In this document: in pieces, positions 1 to 8,053 of the stretch | How positions within the stretch are numbered: position 1 is the stretch's first letter | Layout: every line of letters starts with the position of its first letter | DNA from: Nocardioides euryhalodurans | GTDB taxonomy: Bacteria > Actinomycetota > Actinomycetes > Propionibacteriales > Nocardioidaceae | DNA length: 64,000 nt | NCBI RefSeq assembly: GCF_004564375.1 | Contig: NZ_CP038267.1 | Location: 2,544,501 to 2,608,500 of the forward strand | Reading direction: 5' to 3' | Translations under genes and position numbers: made by a program | Notes under the pieces: generated by a model | Told to the model about the DNA's origin: nothing | What the model saw: only the letters and a program-made list of their open reading frames with translations | Database searches by the model: none

Positions 1-363
1 CGGCCGGTGTGGGTGCTCCACGAGCACGACCGGCCCCAGCACCACTTCGACCTGCGGCTCGAGGAGGACGGCGTGCTGCGGTCGTGGGCCGTGCCCCGCG
101 GCCTGCCGACCCACCACCGCCACGACCGGCTCGCGGTGCCGGTCGACGACCACGAGCTCGAGCACGCGACGTACGAGGACGTCGACAAGCGGATCGCCGA
201 CACCGGCTGGTGGGAGCTCGAGGACCGCAACGACCGGCGCTCGGTGTTCGTGCTGCACGGCCGGGAGGGATCGCGCCGCTACGCCCTCATCGACACCGGC
301 GACGACGCCCTGCTCCACCTCGTCAAGGACCAGCCGTCGGAGGCGTCCTCCCTGGGCGACTGA
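1..363 (+). CDS. DNA ligase D-type 3'-phosphoesterase domain protein (5' partial)
   Basis: The gene enters the window already in frame, so its N-terminus is missing. The visible 120 residues match the 3'-phosphoesterase (PE) domain of bacterial LigD: HEHDRPQHHFDLRLEEDG near the start carries the two conserved His and the D-x-R-L-E strand, followed by LRSWAVPRGLP and, near the end, SVFVLHGREG. PE enzymes trim 3'-phosphate or 3'-ribonucleotide ends during non-homologous end joining. The protein ends soon after the PE core, so it is either a stand-alone PE protein or a larger protein whose other domains lie upstream; the window cannot tell. The GTG at 7 is probably internal. Confidence 0.8.
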   Translation, partial: RPVWVLHEHDRPQHHFDLRLEEDGVLRSWAVPRGLPTHHRHDRLAVPVDDHELEHATYEDVDKRIADTGWWELEDRNDRRSVFVLHGREGSRRYALIDTGDDALLHLVKDQPSEASSLGD

Positions 364-480
364 GGTCCCACCGTCCGGCCGGCCGCGTCCCCGAGGCTGA
401 CACCGGCCCGGGTCCGTCACGGCCCGGGTTGGGTCGATCGACCAGAATGGGCTCACAGACCGCCACCGACGGGAGTCCTC

Positions 481-1590
481 GTGCGGAACCTGACACGTCC
501 GGGTCGATCAGGGCCGGCCGCCGCGCTGGTGCTGGTGGCGTTGGTGCTGGCCGGCTGCAGCAGCGAGGACGGCGCCGAGGGCGGGACGCCCGCCGAGCCG
601 TCGGCCGACCGTCCCACCGGCACGAGCGCCCCGGCGGAGCCGGACTCGTCGGACCCGGCCCCGGCCCAGGAGTCCGAGGACGGCGACACGATCGCTCCCG
701 AGCCGGTCCGCCCGATCTCGGTCCTCGGCCTGGCCGAGCAACGCCACCGCGGCGACCGGCTGCGCCTCGGGGCGGTCCGTGAGCAGACGGCTGCGTACAC
801 GTCGTACGACATCACCTATCGCAGTCGCAGCAGCCTGCCCGGAGGTGGCGAGGAGAGCTACACGATCAGCGGCGTCCTCAACGTCCCCACCGGGCGCGGG
901 CCGTTCCCGGCGGTGGTGCTCGCCCACGGCTACATCGACCCCGACGTCTACGTCCGCGGCCAGGGGATGACCCGCGAGCGGGGCTACCTCGCCTCCCGCG
1001 GCTACGTCGCCCTGCACGTCGACTACCGCAACCACGCCGAGTCCGACGACGACCCGGACTACCAGCGGCGGATGCGGCTGGGCTACACCGCCGACGTCAT
1101 CAACGCGGTCAAGGCGCTGCGGGCCTCGCCCGACGTCCCGGTCGACGACGACCGGATGGCGATGTTCGGACGCTCGATGGGGGGCGGGGTCATCCTCAAG
1201 GCGCTCGTCGTGGAGCCCGGGCTCGTGCAGGCCGCCGCGCCCTGGGCGTCGGTCTCCTCGCTGGAGGCCGACAACTACCGGCAGTTCATCGCGGGTGACC
1301 CCTCCGACGCCGCGATGGTCAGCCACGGCACCCCGGCCCAGAACCCGGACTTCTGGCGCGACAACTCCTCGCGCCCCGCCTTCGACCGGATCACCGAGCC
1401 GGTGCTGATGGTGCACGGCCGCTACGACGACACCTGCCCCCCGCCGTGGGCGTCCGCGACCCAGCGAGCGCTGGTGGCGGCGGGCGTCGACTCGCAGCTC
1501 GCCTGGTACGAGGACGGCCACGCCTTCGGTCCGGCCTTCAACGCCGCCATGGACCGGACCATCGCCTTCTTCGACGCCCGGCTCGCCTGA
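481..1590 (+). CDS. lipoprotein alpha/beta hydrolase (prolyl oligopeptidase-like)
   Basis: A 369-aa secreted, lipid-anchored serine hydrolase. The N-terminus is a lipoprotein signal with lipobox LVLAGC (Cys26), followed by a Ser/Pro/Glu-rich linker to about residue 80. The catalytic part has the nucleophile elbow GRSMGG (Ser232), an acid in HGRYDDTCPP and the late EDGHAFGP histidine, with HGYIDPDVYVRGQG forming the oxyanion region. This arrangement fits peptidase S9-type or dienelactone hydrolase-type esterases; the substrate is unknown. The start is GTG with GGGAG a few bases upstream. It stands alone between the PE gene and a small membrane protein gene. Confidence 0.85.
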   Translation: MRNLTRPGRSGPAAALVLVALVLAGCSSEDGAEGGTPAEPSADRPTGTSAPAEPDSSDPAPAQESEDGDTIAPEPVRPISVLGLAEQRHRGDRLRLGAVREQTAAYTSYDITYRSRSSLPGGGEESYTISGVLNVPTGRGPFPAVVLAHGYIDPDVYVRGQGMTRERGYLASRGYVALHVDYRNHAESDDDPDYQRRMRLGYTADVINAVKALRASPDVPVDDDRMAMFGRSMGGGVILKALVVEPGLVQAAAPWASVSSLEADNYRQFIAGDPSDAAMVSHGTPAQNPDFWRDNSSRPAFDRITEPVLMVHGRYDDTCPPPWASATQRALVAAGVDSQLAWYEDGHAFGPAFNAAMDRTIAFFDARLA

Positions 1591-1676
1591 GCTGTTCCCC
1601 ACCACACCGGCGGACTCTCCACGTGGGCCGTTTGAGACGATGAGGGCGCACCGCCGCCCAGCCCCGACGGAGACCC

Positions 1677-2123
1677 ATGACCCCCCGCCTGCTGTTCCGC
1701 ACCACCGCCGTCGCGGAGGCCGTCACCTGGGGGCTGCTGCTCACCGGGATGTTCCTCAAGTACGTCACGGGGACCACCGAGCTCGGGGTCCGGATCGGCG
1801 GGATGCTCCACGGGGTCGTCTTCGTCGCGTACGTCCTCACCGCCCTGGCCGTGGCCGTCGACGCCCGCTGGTCGCCGGGCCGGACGCTGCTGGCGCTCGT
1901 GAGCGCGGTGCCGCCGTTCATGACGATCTGGTTCGAGCGCTCGGCCGACCGCCGGCACGAGCTGCCCACCACCTGGCGGCTCCGCGAGGCGCCGGGGCGT
2001 ACGCCGGCCGAGCGGGTGCTGGCCTGGCTGGTCCGCAACCCGGCGGCCGGCGCCGGGGTCGGCGTCGTCGCGGTCGCCACCCTCACCGGGGTGGCCCTGC
2101 TGGTCGGTCCGCCCGTCGGCTGA
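1677..2123 (+). CDS. DUF3817 integral membrane protein
   Basis: A 148-aa membrane protein. The pattern FRTTAVAEAVTWGLLLTGMFLKY, then RIGGMLHGVVFVAYVLTALAVAVDA, then LLALVSAVPPFMTIWFER is the DUF3817 signature common in Actinobacteria: three core membrane helices with conserved E, G and H residues in the first two. A fourth hydrophobic stretch sits at the C-terminus (VGVVAVATLTGVALLV). Function unknown. The start is the ATG just after GGAGACCC, a usable ribosome binding site. It ends 8 bp from the convergent gene downstream. Confidence 0.85.
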   Translation: MTPRLLFRTTAVAEAVTWGLLLTGMFLKYVTGTTELGVRIGGMLHGVVFVAYVLTALAVAVDARWSPGRTLLALVSAVPPFMTIWFERSADRRHELPTTWRLREAPGRTPAERVLAWLVRNPAAGAGVGVVAVATLTGVALLVGPPVG

Positions 2124-2131
2124 CGCGCGGG

Positions 2132-3283
2132 TCAGCCCACCGGCCGCGTGTGCCGGGTCCCGAGCGGGCACGGCGGCAGCGAGCCGAGGTTGTTGGTCGG
2201 GTCGTCGTCGGCCGTGGTCGTGAGCGAGGGGAAGAAGGGGTTGAGCGGCTCCGGCTCGATGATCACGTCGGCCTCGACCCCGGAGGCACCGCGCACGAAG
2301 TAGCTGTGCGACCCGACCGAGAGCTGGTCCATCACCGCACCCTTGGTCTGCACCCAGGGTGTGCCGTCGGCGAAGTTGCCGCCCAGCTGGCTGATGAACT
2401 GCTTGCCCGGCCGGCCGCTGCGCTGGAGCCCGGTCACCTGCCACCGGCCCGGGGGGACCTGGTCCGTGAACGGCACCCAGAACACCTCGATCCGTTGCCA
2501 GGCCTGGCCGTGGAGGTTGTAGGCGAAGTCCGAGGACTCCGGGTGCATGTTGGGCTCGACGATCATGTCCGTGAACTCGAGCCGCTCCGTGTGCGTCGTC
2601 GCCGCGAGGTCGGGCTCACCGTAGATGCGCACGGAGATGCCCATGAACTCGTCGGGGTCCGCACCCTCGACGATCGCGGCCGGGAAGCTGAGGTTCGACA
2701 CGATCGCGTTGACGGCCGCCGATTGCGCGTACCGCTCGATCCGGGCGATGAGCCGGTCGATCTTCGCGGTGAAGATCGCCGTGGCGGCCGCGACCGGGCT
2801 GGTCCCCGCGTTGACCGCGGCCAGGATCTCCGCTCCGAGACCGGCCAGGTTGATGTCCTCGACGGCCTCGTTGATCTCGGTCCGGACCAGGTTGTTGATC
2901 GCCTGGTGCGCCGCCTCCGCGCCGACGTCGGAGGTCGAGTCCTCCTCCAGCAGCACCCCGATCAGCCCGATCCACCCGGGCACCTCGACCGCCTGGCCGC
3001 CCGCGTTGAGGACGATCGGCTGCAGCGTGGTGGCGAACGTCCCCACCGCCGGGGGGAGCAACCGGGTGCTCCCGATCCCCATGCCGCCGCCGATGTTGTC
3101 GTGGCTGCCCGGCGAGAAGAAGTAGTCCGGCGCGCCGGTGAGCTTCGGTGAGTCCGGGGTGTGGGTGATGGTCCTTCCGTCGAGGGTGAAGCCGATGACC
3201 CAGAGGTACGGCTCGGAGACGTCCTCGTCGACGCCGTGGTAGCAGAACAGACGGATGAACTCGACCGTGACCGGCGTCGCCAT
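2132..3283 (-). CDS. uncharacterised 383-aa protein
   Basis: I do not recognise the family. There is no signal peptide and no membrane segment. The N-terminal 60 residues (VEFIRLFCYHGVDEDVSEPYLWVIGFTLDG) look like a beta-rich domain with a lone Cys and acidic loop. Residues ~105-200 are predicted helical, rich in Ala and Glu (EAAHQAINNLVRTEINEAVEDI). The rest is mixed and Trp-rich (PPGRWQVTGLQRSGRPGKQF). It lies 9 bp downstream of the gene for the 160-aa protein on the same strand, so the two are probably co-transcribed. Base composition is ordinary for the window. The start is ATG. Confidence 0.7.
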   Translation of the reverse strand: MATPVTVEFIRLFCYHGVDEDVSEPYLWVIGFTLDGRTITHTPDSPKLTGAPDYFFSPGSHDNIGGGMGIGSTRLLPPAVGTFATTLQPIVLNAGGQAVEVPGWIGLIGVLLEEDSTSDVGAEAAHQAINNLVRTEINEAVEDINLAGLGAEILAAVNAGTSPVAAATAIFTAKIDRLIARIERYAQSAAVNAIVSNLSFPAAIVEGADPDEFMGISVRIYGEPDLAATTHTERLEFTDMIVEPNMHPESSDFAYNLHGQAWQRIEVFWVPFTDQVPPGRWQVTGLQRSGRPGKQFISQLGGNFADGTPWVQTKGAVMDQLSVGSHSYFVRGASGVEADVIIEPEPLNPFFPSLTTTADDDPTNNLGSLPPCPLGTRHTRPVG

Positions 3284-3292
3284 CGCCGGAGC

Positions 3293-3775
3293 TCAGAGCT
3301 CCCGGCCGGCGACGTCCGCGAGCTGCTCGGCACCGTGGGCCAGCGCGTCGCGCAGCTCACCGGCGCCGAGCCCGGCGGCCACCGAGGCCAGCACCGAGGC
3401 GCCTGCGACCCGGGCGGCGTTCACCGACCACGGGTCGGGCTGGGGGCCGTCCGGCCCGGGACCCGGGCCCGGCCACGGCCACCGGCGCGGCCACGGCGTC
3501 TCGCACCAGTCGGCGACGAAGTCGCGGACCCAGCGCGCCGGCTCCTCACCTCGTACGTCGGCCTCGACGGCCAGGGTCGCGACCCGGCCGGCCATCGTGA
3601 CCGCGCCGACCACCAGCGGGTCGCGTGGCGGCAGCGGCTGCGGGTTGAGGCCGACCGCCTCGAAGCGGTCGCGCAGGACCGGGCCGTGCGGCGGGAAGGC
3701 GTCGAAGACCTCCGGCCGGACCCGGCCGAGGAGGGCGAGGAGGCGTACGGTCTGGCTGAGCTCGTTCCACGGCAT
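3293..3775 (-). CDS. uncharacterised 160-aa protein with NPQPLPP motif
   Basis: A hypothetical protein. After an N-terminal helical part it carries VGLNPQPLPPRDP, a proline motif found in a scattered family of uncharacterised bacterial proteins. It continues with an Ala-rich helix, a very Pro/Gly/Trp-rich segment (PWPRRWPWPGPGPGPDGP, residues ~93-110) and a C-terminal helical region. No signal peptide or transmembrane helix. It is the first gene of a two-gene unit with the 383-aa protein. The start is ATG; upstream is the spacer after the convergent transporter's terminator region. Confidence 0.65.
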   Translation of the reverse strand: MPWNELSQTVRLLALLGRVRPEVFDAFPPHGPVLRDRFEAVGLNPQPLPPRDPLVVGAVTMAGRVATLAVEADVRGEEPARWVRDFVADWCETPWPRRWPWPGPGPGPDGPQPDPWSVNAARVAGASVLASVAAGLGAGELRDALAHGAEQLADVAGREL

Positions 3776-3864
3776 CTTGGGGTCCCCCTGACAAGCCGCC
3801 GACTCGGTCAGGGCCCCATGCTCGTCAGCGGGCGCTCCTCAGTATGGACCTGCGTCGCCCGGCG

Positions 3865-3897
3865 CCGCCAGAGCCGGTCCACGACCGGCTCCGGCGG
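3865..3897 (-). terminator. stem-loop terminator after the AtoE-type gene
   Basis: Arms GAGCCGGT (3871-3878) and ACCGGCTC (3884-3891) pair perfectly around a 5-nt loop. The stem continues after one A/C mismatch with CCGCC/GGCGG (3865-3869 with 3893-3897). It begins immediately beyond the stop codon of the minus-strand transporter gene. There is no U tract, as is usual for GC-rich actinobacterial terminators. Confidence 0.6.
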
Positions 3898-3901
3898 AGC
3901 C

Positions 3902-5326
3902 TCAGGGCATCACCGGTGGCTCGAACTCGAAGGTCATGCCGAGCAGCCAGAGCAGGAGCAGCACCACCGGCAGGTGGAAGAGGAACTGCAGGAAGGTGAA
4001 CCCGACCAGGTCGCGGGCCCGCACGCCGAGCACGGCCAGCAGCGGCAGCATGAAGAACGGGTTGATCAGGTTGGGCAGCGCCTCGGCGGCGTTGTAGATC
4101 TGGACGGTCCACCCGAGGTTCATGCCGACGTCCGTCGCCGACTGCATGACGTACGGCGCCTCCACCAGCCACTTGCCGCCACCGGAGGGGACGAGCAGGC
4201 CGAGCAGCGCGGTGTAGAGCGCGATCACGACCGCGAACGCGCCGCCGCCGCCGATGCTGGTGAACAGGTCGGCGAGCTGGTCGGAGACGGTGAGCCCGCC
4301 GCTGCCCTCGGCCCGGGTGAGGATGGCCGCCATCGCCGCGTACAGCGGGAACTGGACGAGGACGCCGGCCGTCGTCGGCACCGCCTTGCCGGTGGCGTTG
4401 AGGAACGCCCTCGGTGAACCGTGCAGCACCAGGCCCAGGATCAGGAAGACCATGAGGTAGCCGTTGAGGCTGCTGATCACCGACAGGAACGGCAGCGTCG
4501 CGAACTGGATGACCACCCAGCCCAGGGTCAGCAGCCCGATCAGCGCCGGGAGGATCCAGGAGTACTCCAACCACTCGCCCGGGCGGGAGCGCGGGGCGAG
4601 CCGCTCGACCGAGTCGGAGAGGTCGACGCCCATGTCCTCCGCGGTGCGCACCGCCTTGCCCTGCGGCGCGGAGGCCCACGCGACGGCCACGCTGAGCGCG
4701 ATCAGGATCGCCGCCATCAGCAACGACTGCCAGGTCAGGATGGTCGCGCCGAAGTCCAGGACGCCGGTGATCTCGAGCAGCTCCGGCGGCAGCGACTCGG
4801 CGGTCGCCTGCAGCTGGGCGGCCGAGGAGGACAGCCCGAGCGCCCACACCGCGCCCAGGCCGAGATACGCAGCCGCGCCGAGCGCGCGGTAGTCGGCGCG
4901 CAGGTCCGAGCGCCGCGCGATCGCACGGGCGAGCAGGCCGCTGAAGACCAGGCTGAGGCCCCAGTTGACCATCGAGACCAGGCACGACATCAGCGCCACG
5001 AAGGCGACCGCTCCCCGTGGCGTGGCGGGGTAGGTCGCGATCCGCTCGATGATCCGCGCGACGGGGGCGGACGTGGCCACGATGTAGCCGGTCAGGACCA
5101 CCATCGCCATCTGCAGCGTGAACTCGGCGAGGTCCCAGAAGCCGTCGCCGAAGGTCTCGGCGACCGTCGCCGGGCTGGCTCCGTTGACCATGGCGGCGGC
5201 CGCCACCAGGACCACGCCCGCGAGCGCGAAGACGTAGGCGTCGGGGAACCACTTCTCCGTCCAGGCCGCGCTGCGCTGGGCGAACCGTGCGAGTCCGCGC
5301 TCGTCCTCCATGGTCGTCGTCGACAT
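3902..5326 (-). CDS. short-chain fatty acid transporter (AtoE family)
   Basis: A 474-aa polytopic membrane protein matching the AtoE/DUF1504-type short-chain fatty acid permease family: an N-terminal FAQRSAAWTEKWFPDAYVFALAGVVLV helix, the segment MVNWGLSLVFSGLLARAIARR, the conserved VPSGGGKWLVEAPYVM block, and NLINPFFMLPLLAVLGVRARDLVGF near the end. About a dozen membrane helices are visible. It probably takes up butyrate- or acetoacetate-like acids by proton symport. I chose the ATG at 5326 (MSTTTMEDER) over an upstream ATG because a TAGGGT -10 box ends 8 nt before it. The gene stands alone, and a divergent DUF1905 gene begins 70 bp away. Confidence 0.85.
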   Translation of the reverse strand: MSTTTMEDERGLARFAQRSAAWTEKWFPDAYVFALAGVVLVAAAAMVNGASPATVAETFGDGFWDLAEFTLQMAMVVLTGYIVATSAPVARIIERIATYPATPRGAVAFVALMSCLVSMVNWGLSLVFSGLLARAIARRSDLRADYRALGAAAYLGLGAVWALGLSSSAAQLQATAESLPPELLEITGVLDFGATILTWQSLLMAAILIALSVAVAWASAPQGKAVRTAEDMGVDLSDSVERLAPRSRPGEWLEYSWILPALIGLLTLGWVVIQFATLPFLSVISSLNGYLMVFLILGLVLHGSPRAFLNATGKAVPTTAGVLVQFPLYAAMAAILTRAEGSGGLTVSDQLADLFTSIGGGGAFAVVIALYTALLGLLVPSGGGKWLVEAPYVMQSATDVGMNLGWTVQIYNAAEALPNLINPFFMLPLLAVLGVRARDLVGFTFLQFLFHLPVVLLLLWLLGMTFEFEPPVMP

Positions 5327-5396
5327 GGGCCACGACCCTAGAGCAGCGCCACATCGGCTCTCGACGCCGTCATCGACCCTCGGACAGACTGCCGCC

Positions 5397-5690
5397 ATGG
5401 AGGTCGAGTTCACGGGGGACGTCTTCGAGTGGCGCGGACCGGCGCCCTACTACTACGTCGCCGTGCCCGACGACGACAGCGAGGACATCAGGGAGGCCTC
5501 GCCGATGCTGACCTACGGGTGGGGCGTCATCCCGGCCCGGGTGGTCGTCGGCGACACCGAGTGGACGACCTCGCTGTTCCCCAAGGACGGCCGTTACCTC
5601 GTCCCCCTCAAGGACAAGGTCCGCAAGGCGGAGGCGATCGGCACGGGCGACCTGGTCGAGGTCCGGATGGTCCTCGGCGAGCGCCCGTGA
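5397..5690 (+). CDS. DUF1905 domain protein
   Basis: A 97-aa soluble protein. FTGDVFEWRGPAPYYYVAVPDDDSEDI is the start of DUF1905, and WGVIPARVVVGDTEWTTSLFPKDGRYLVPLKDKVRKAE is its core, a small beta-barrel often fused to a YdeI-type domain elsewhere but alone here. Biochemical role unknown. The start (MEVEF) is set by CAGACT ending 6 nt upstream, which implies a leaderless mRNA. Its TGA overlaps the GTG of the following acetyltransferase gene (GTGA), so the two are translationally coupled. Confidence 0.85.
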   Translation: MEVEFTGDVFEWRGPAPYYYVAVPDDDSEDIREASPMLTYGWGVIPARVVVGDTEWTTSLFPKDGRYLVPLKDKVRKAEAIGTGDLVEVRMVLGERP

Positions 5691-6262
5691 GCGGGATCGA
5701 GGTCCGGCCGGCGCGGAGCTTCGCCGATGTCCAGACGATGGTCGGCCCCAAGAAGCCGACCTCCAACGTCTGCTGGTGCCTGAGCCACCGGCTCGACGCG
5801 AGGACCAACCAGTCGCTGGTCGGTGTCGAGCGCGGTGAGTACGTCCGCGAGCTGCTCGGACGCACGGTCGCCCCCGGCGTGCTCGCCTACGACGGGGACG
5901 AGGTGGTCGGCTGGGCCGCGGTCGCGCCCCGCGCGGAGCTGCCGTTCGCCCGCTCGCGCAAGATCCCGCACGTGGACGACCTGCCGGTCTGGTCGGTCTG
6001 GTGCGTGCGGGTGCGCCCCGGGCACCGCGGGCAGGGGATCAGCCACCTCCTCGTCCGTGGCGCTGCCGACTACGCCTTCGAGCAGGGAGCCCCGGCCGTC
6101 GAGGGCTACCCCGTCGACAACCGGGGCGAGAAGGTCGACCTCACCATGGCGTACGTCGGCACCCGTGCGGTCTTCGAGGCGGCCGGCTTCACGCTGGCCT
6201 CGCCGACCGATGCCGTCTCGGGGGGCTTTCCCCGCGTCGTGATGCGGCTGCCGGCGCGCTGA
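5687..6262 (+). CDS. GNAT family N-acetyltransferase
   Basis: A 191-aa acetyl-CoA-dependent transferase. The acetyl-CoA loop is visible as VWCVRVRPGHRGQGISHLLVRGAADYAFEQGA, preceded by beta-strand VLAYDGDEVVGWAAVAPR and followed by AVFEAAGFT, the usual C-terminal GNAT element. The N-terminal CWC motif (NVCWCLSHR) is typical of one actinobacterial subgroup of unknown substrate. The GTG start overlaps the stop of the DUF1905 gene by 4 bp. Confidence 0.85.
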   Translation: MSGIEVRPARSFADVQTMVGPKKPTSNVCWCLSHRLDARTNQSLVGVERGEYVRELLGRTVAPGVLAYDGDEVVGWAAVAPRAELPFARSRKIPHVDDLPVWSVWCVRVRPGHRGQGISHLLVRGAADYAFEQGAPAVEGYPVDNRGEKVDLTMAYVGTRAVFEAAGFTLASPTDAVSGGFPRVVMRLPAR

Positions 6263-6378
6263 CCGCACCGGGATGGGTGGCAGACCCCATGGTCCCGACT
6301 CTCCCGGCTCTGCACGGTTGAGAGCGGACCCACCGGCTGCTCGACGCGCCGGCCTGCCGACCGAGAGGGACCCCGACG

Positions 6379-7638
6379 GTGAGCCACTCCCTCCTGGACC
6401 CCGCGACGCGACCCGTGGAGCGGGCGCGGGCTTTCCTGTCCCGCGAGGTCGTCGGCGGTGGGCTGCTGCTGGGGGCGGCCGCGGCCGGCCTGGTGCTCGC
6501 CAACAGCCCGGCAGGTGGCTGGTACGCCGCCCTGCGGGACCGGTCGGTCGGTGGCGAGGTGCTGGGGCTGGACCTGGACCTGACGGTCGCACACTGGGCG
6601 GCCGACGGGCTGCTGGCCGTCTTCTTCTTCCTGGTCGGGCTGGAGCTCAAGCGCGAGTTCGTCGCCGGCGAGCTCCGTGACCCGCGCAAGGCCCTCGTCC
6701 CGGTCGCGGCGGCCGTGGGTGGGGTGGTGGTCCCCGCCGTGCTCTTCGTGGCCATCAACGCCGGCGACGACGTCGCCCTGCAGGGCTGGGCGATCCCGGC
6801 CGCGACCGACATCGCGATCGCCCTGGCGGTGCTGGCCATGGTGGCGCGCAACCTCCCACCTGCGCTGCGTACCTTTCTCCTCACCTTGGCCGTGGTCGAC
6901 GACCTGATCGCGATCACGATCATCGCGGTCGGCTACACGGCCGACCTGGCGCTCAGCCCGCTCGTGCTGGCCGTGGTTCCGCTCGTGTGCTTCGCACTGC
7001 TGGCACGGCGCGGCGCCGACCTGCTCGTCGACACACCGTGGGCGGCCTGGGCGATGCTGTTCCCACTGGGCGCCGTCACCTGGGCCCTCGTGCACGAGTC
7101 AGGCCTGCACGCCACCCTGGCCGGCGTCGCCCTCGCGCTCACGGCGCCGGTGAGGGGCGACGGGGGAGCCCTGGAGGACGGCCTGGCCCAGACCCTCGAG
7201 CACCGGGTCCAGCCGTGGTCGGCCGGGGTGTGCGTCCCCGTGTTCGCCTTCTTCTCCGCCGGTGTCGCCGTCGGTGGGACGAGCGGCTTCGTGGAGTCGC
7301 TCGGGTCGCCGGTCGCCGTCGGGATCGTGGTCTCGCTCGTCATCGGCAAGATCCTCGGGATCGCGGGGACGGCCTGGCTGGTCACGAGGCTCCCGGTCGC
7401 GGACCTCGACCACTCGCTGGAGTGGATAGACGTGCTGGGCCTCGCGAGCCTGGCCGGGATCGGCTTCACCGTCTCGCTCCTGATCACCGAGCTCAGCTAT
7501 CCGGGGTCGTCCCTGGAGGACGTCGGCAAGGTGGGAGTCCTGACCGCCTCGCTGCTCGCGGCGGCCATCGGCACTGCCGTTCTGTGGCCCCGCGACCGGC
7601 GGGCGCGACGAGCCGGCCCATCGACGGAAGGAACCTGA
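6379..7638 (+). CDS. nhaA: Na+/H+ antiporter NhaA
   Basis: A 419-aa antiporter exchanging protons for sodium across the membrane. Family hallmarks are present: VGLELKREFVAGELRDPRKALVPVAAAVGG, the WAIPAATDIAIALAVLAM helix, and LAVVDDLIAI with the paired Asp that bind cation and proton. The C-terminal half has GIVVSLVIGKILGI and SLAGIGFTVSLLITELSY. The GTG start follows GAGAGGGA at a slightly long distance. Its TGA shares one base with the ATG of nuoA (TGATG), so the two are cotranslated, an unusual pairing discussed in the findings. Confidence 0.95.
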   Translation: MSHSLLDPATRPVERARAFLSREVVGGGLLLGAAAAGLVLANSPAGGWYAALRDRSVGGEVLGLDLDLTVAHWAADGLLAVFFFLVGLELKREFVAGELRDPRKALVPVAAAVGGVVVPAVLFVAINAGDDVALQGWAIPAATDIAIALAVLAMVARNLPPALRTFLLTLAVVDDLIAITIIAVGYTADLALSPLVLAVVPLVCFALLARRGADLLVDTPWAAWAMLFPLGAVTWALVHESGLHATLAGVALALTAPVRGDGGALEDGLAQTLEHRVQPWSAGVCVPVFAFFSAGVAVGGTSGFVESLGSPVAVGIVVSLVIGKILGIAGTAWLVTRLPVADLDHSLEWIDVLGLASLAGIGFTVSLLITELSYPGSSLEDVGKVGVLTASLLAAAIGTAVLWPRDRRARRAGPSTEGT

Positions 7639-7994
7639 TGGAGGTCTACGCCCCCGTCGTCGTCCTCGGCGCGCTGGCCACGGTGTTCGCGGTGGGCTCG
7701 ATCGTGCTCAGCCAGCTGGTCGGTCCCCGGCGCTACAACCGCGCGAAGCTGGAGACCTACGAGTGCGGCATCGTCCCGGTCGAGCGCCCGCCGGAGACCC
7801 GGATCCCGGTGCGGTTCTACACGGTCGCGATGACCTTCATCATCTTCGACGTCGAGATCATGTTCCTGATCCCCTGGGCGATCCACTTCGACGCCATGGG
7901 CTCCTTCGGCCTCCTCGCGATGGTGCTGTTCCTGGCCACCATCGGGGCCGTCTACGCGTACGAGTGGCGGCGCGGCGGCCTGGACTGGGACTGA
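7638..7994 (+). CDS. nuoA: NADH-quinone oxidoreductase subunit A (orphan NuoA)
   Basis: A 118-aa three-helix membrane subunit of respiratory complex I. ETYECGIVP followed by RIPVRFYTVAMTFIIFDVEIMFLIPWA is the diagnostic NuoA block. NuoA forms part of the quinone chamber and contains the mobile TMH1-2 loop. No other nuo gene follows; the next gene is an aldo/keto reductase 59 bp away. It may be a second copy beside a complete nuo operon elsewhere, or the only nuoA, relocated. It overlaps nhaA by one base. Confidence 0.9.
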   Translation: MEVYAPVVVLGALATVFAVGSIVLSQLVGPRRYNRAKLETYECGIVPVERPPETRIPVRFYTVAMTFIIFDVEIMFLIPWAIHFDAMGSFGLLAMVLFLATIGAVYAYEWRRGGLDWD

Positions 7995-8053
7995 GGTCCG
8001 CTTGCCCCTCCGGGTGAGCCGGAGCCCATCACCCTCCTCGTAGGGTCGAGCGC

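Noticed and set aside
508..1605. Long antisense reading frames opposite real genes (for example opposite the hydrolase, ABC, RimK and peroxidase genes)
   Set aside because: They are shadows of high-GC coding sequence: low-complexity R/G/A/P-rich translations, no motifs and no start signals.
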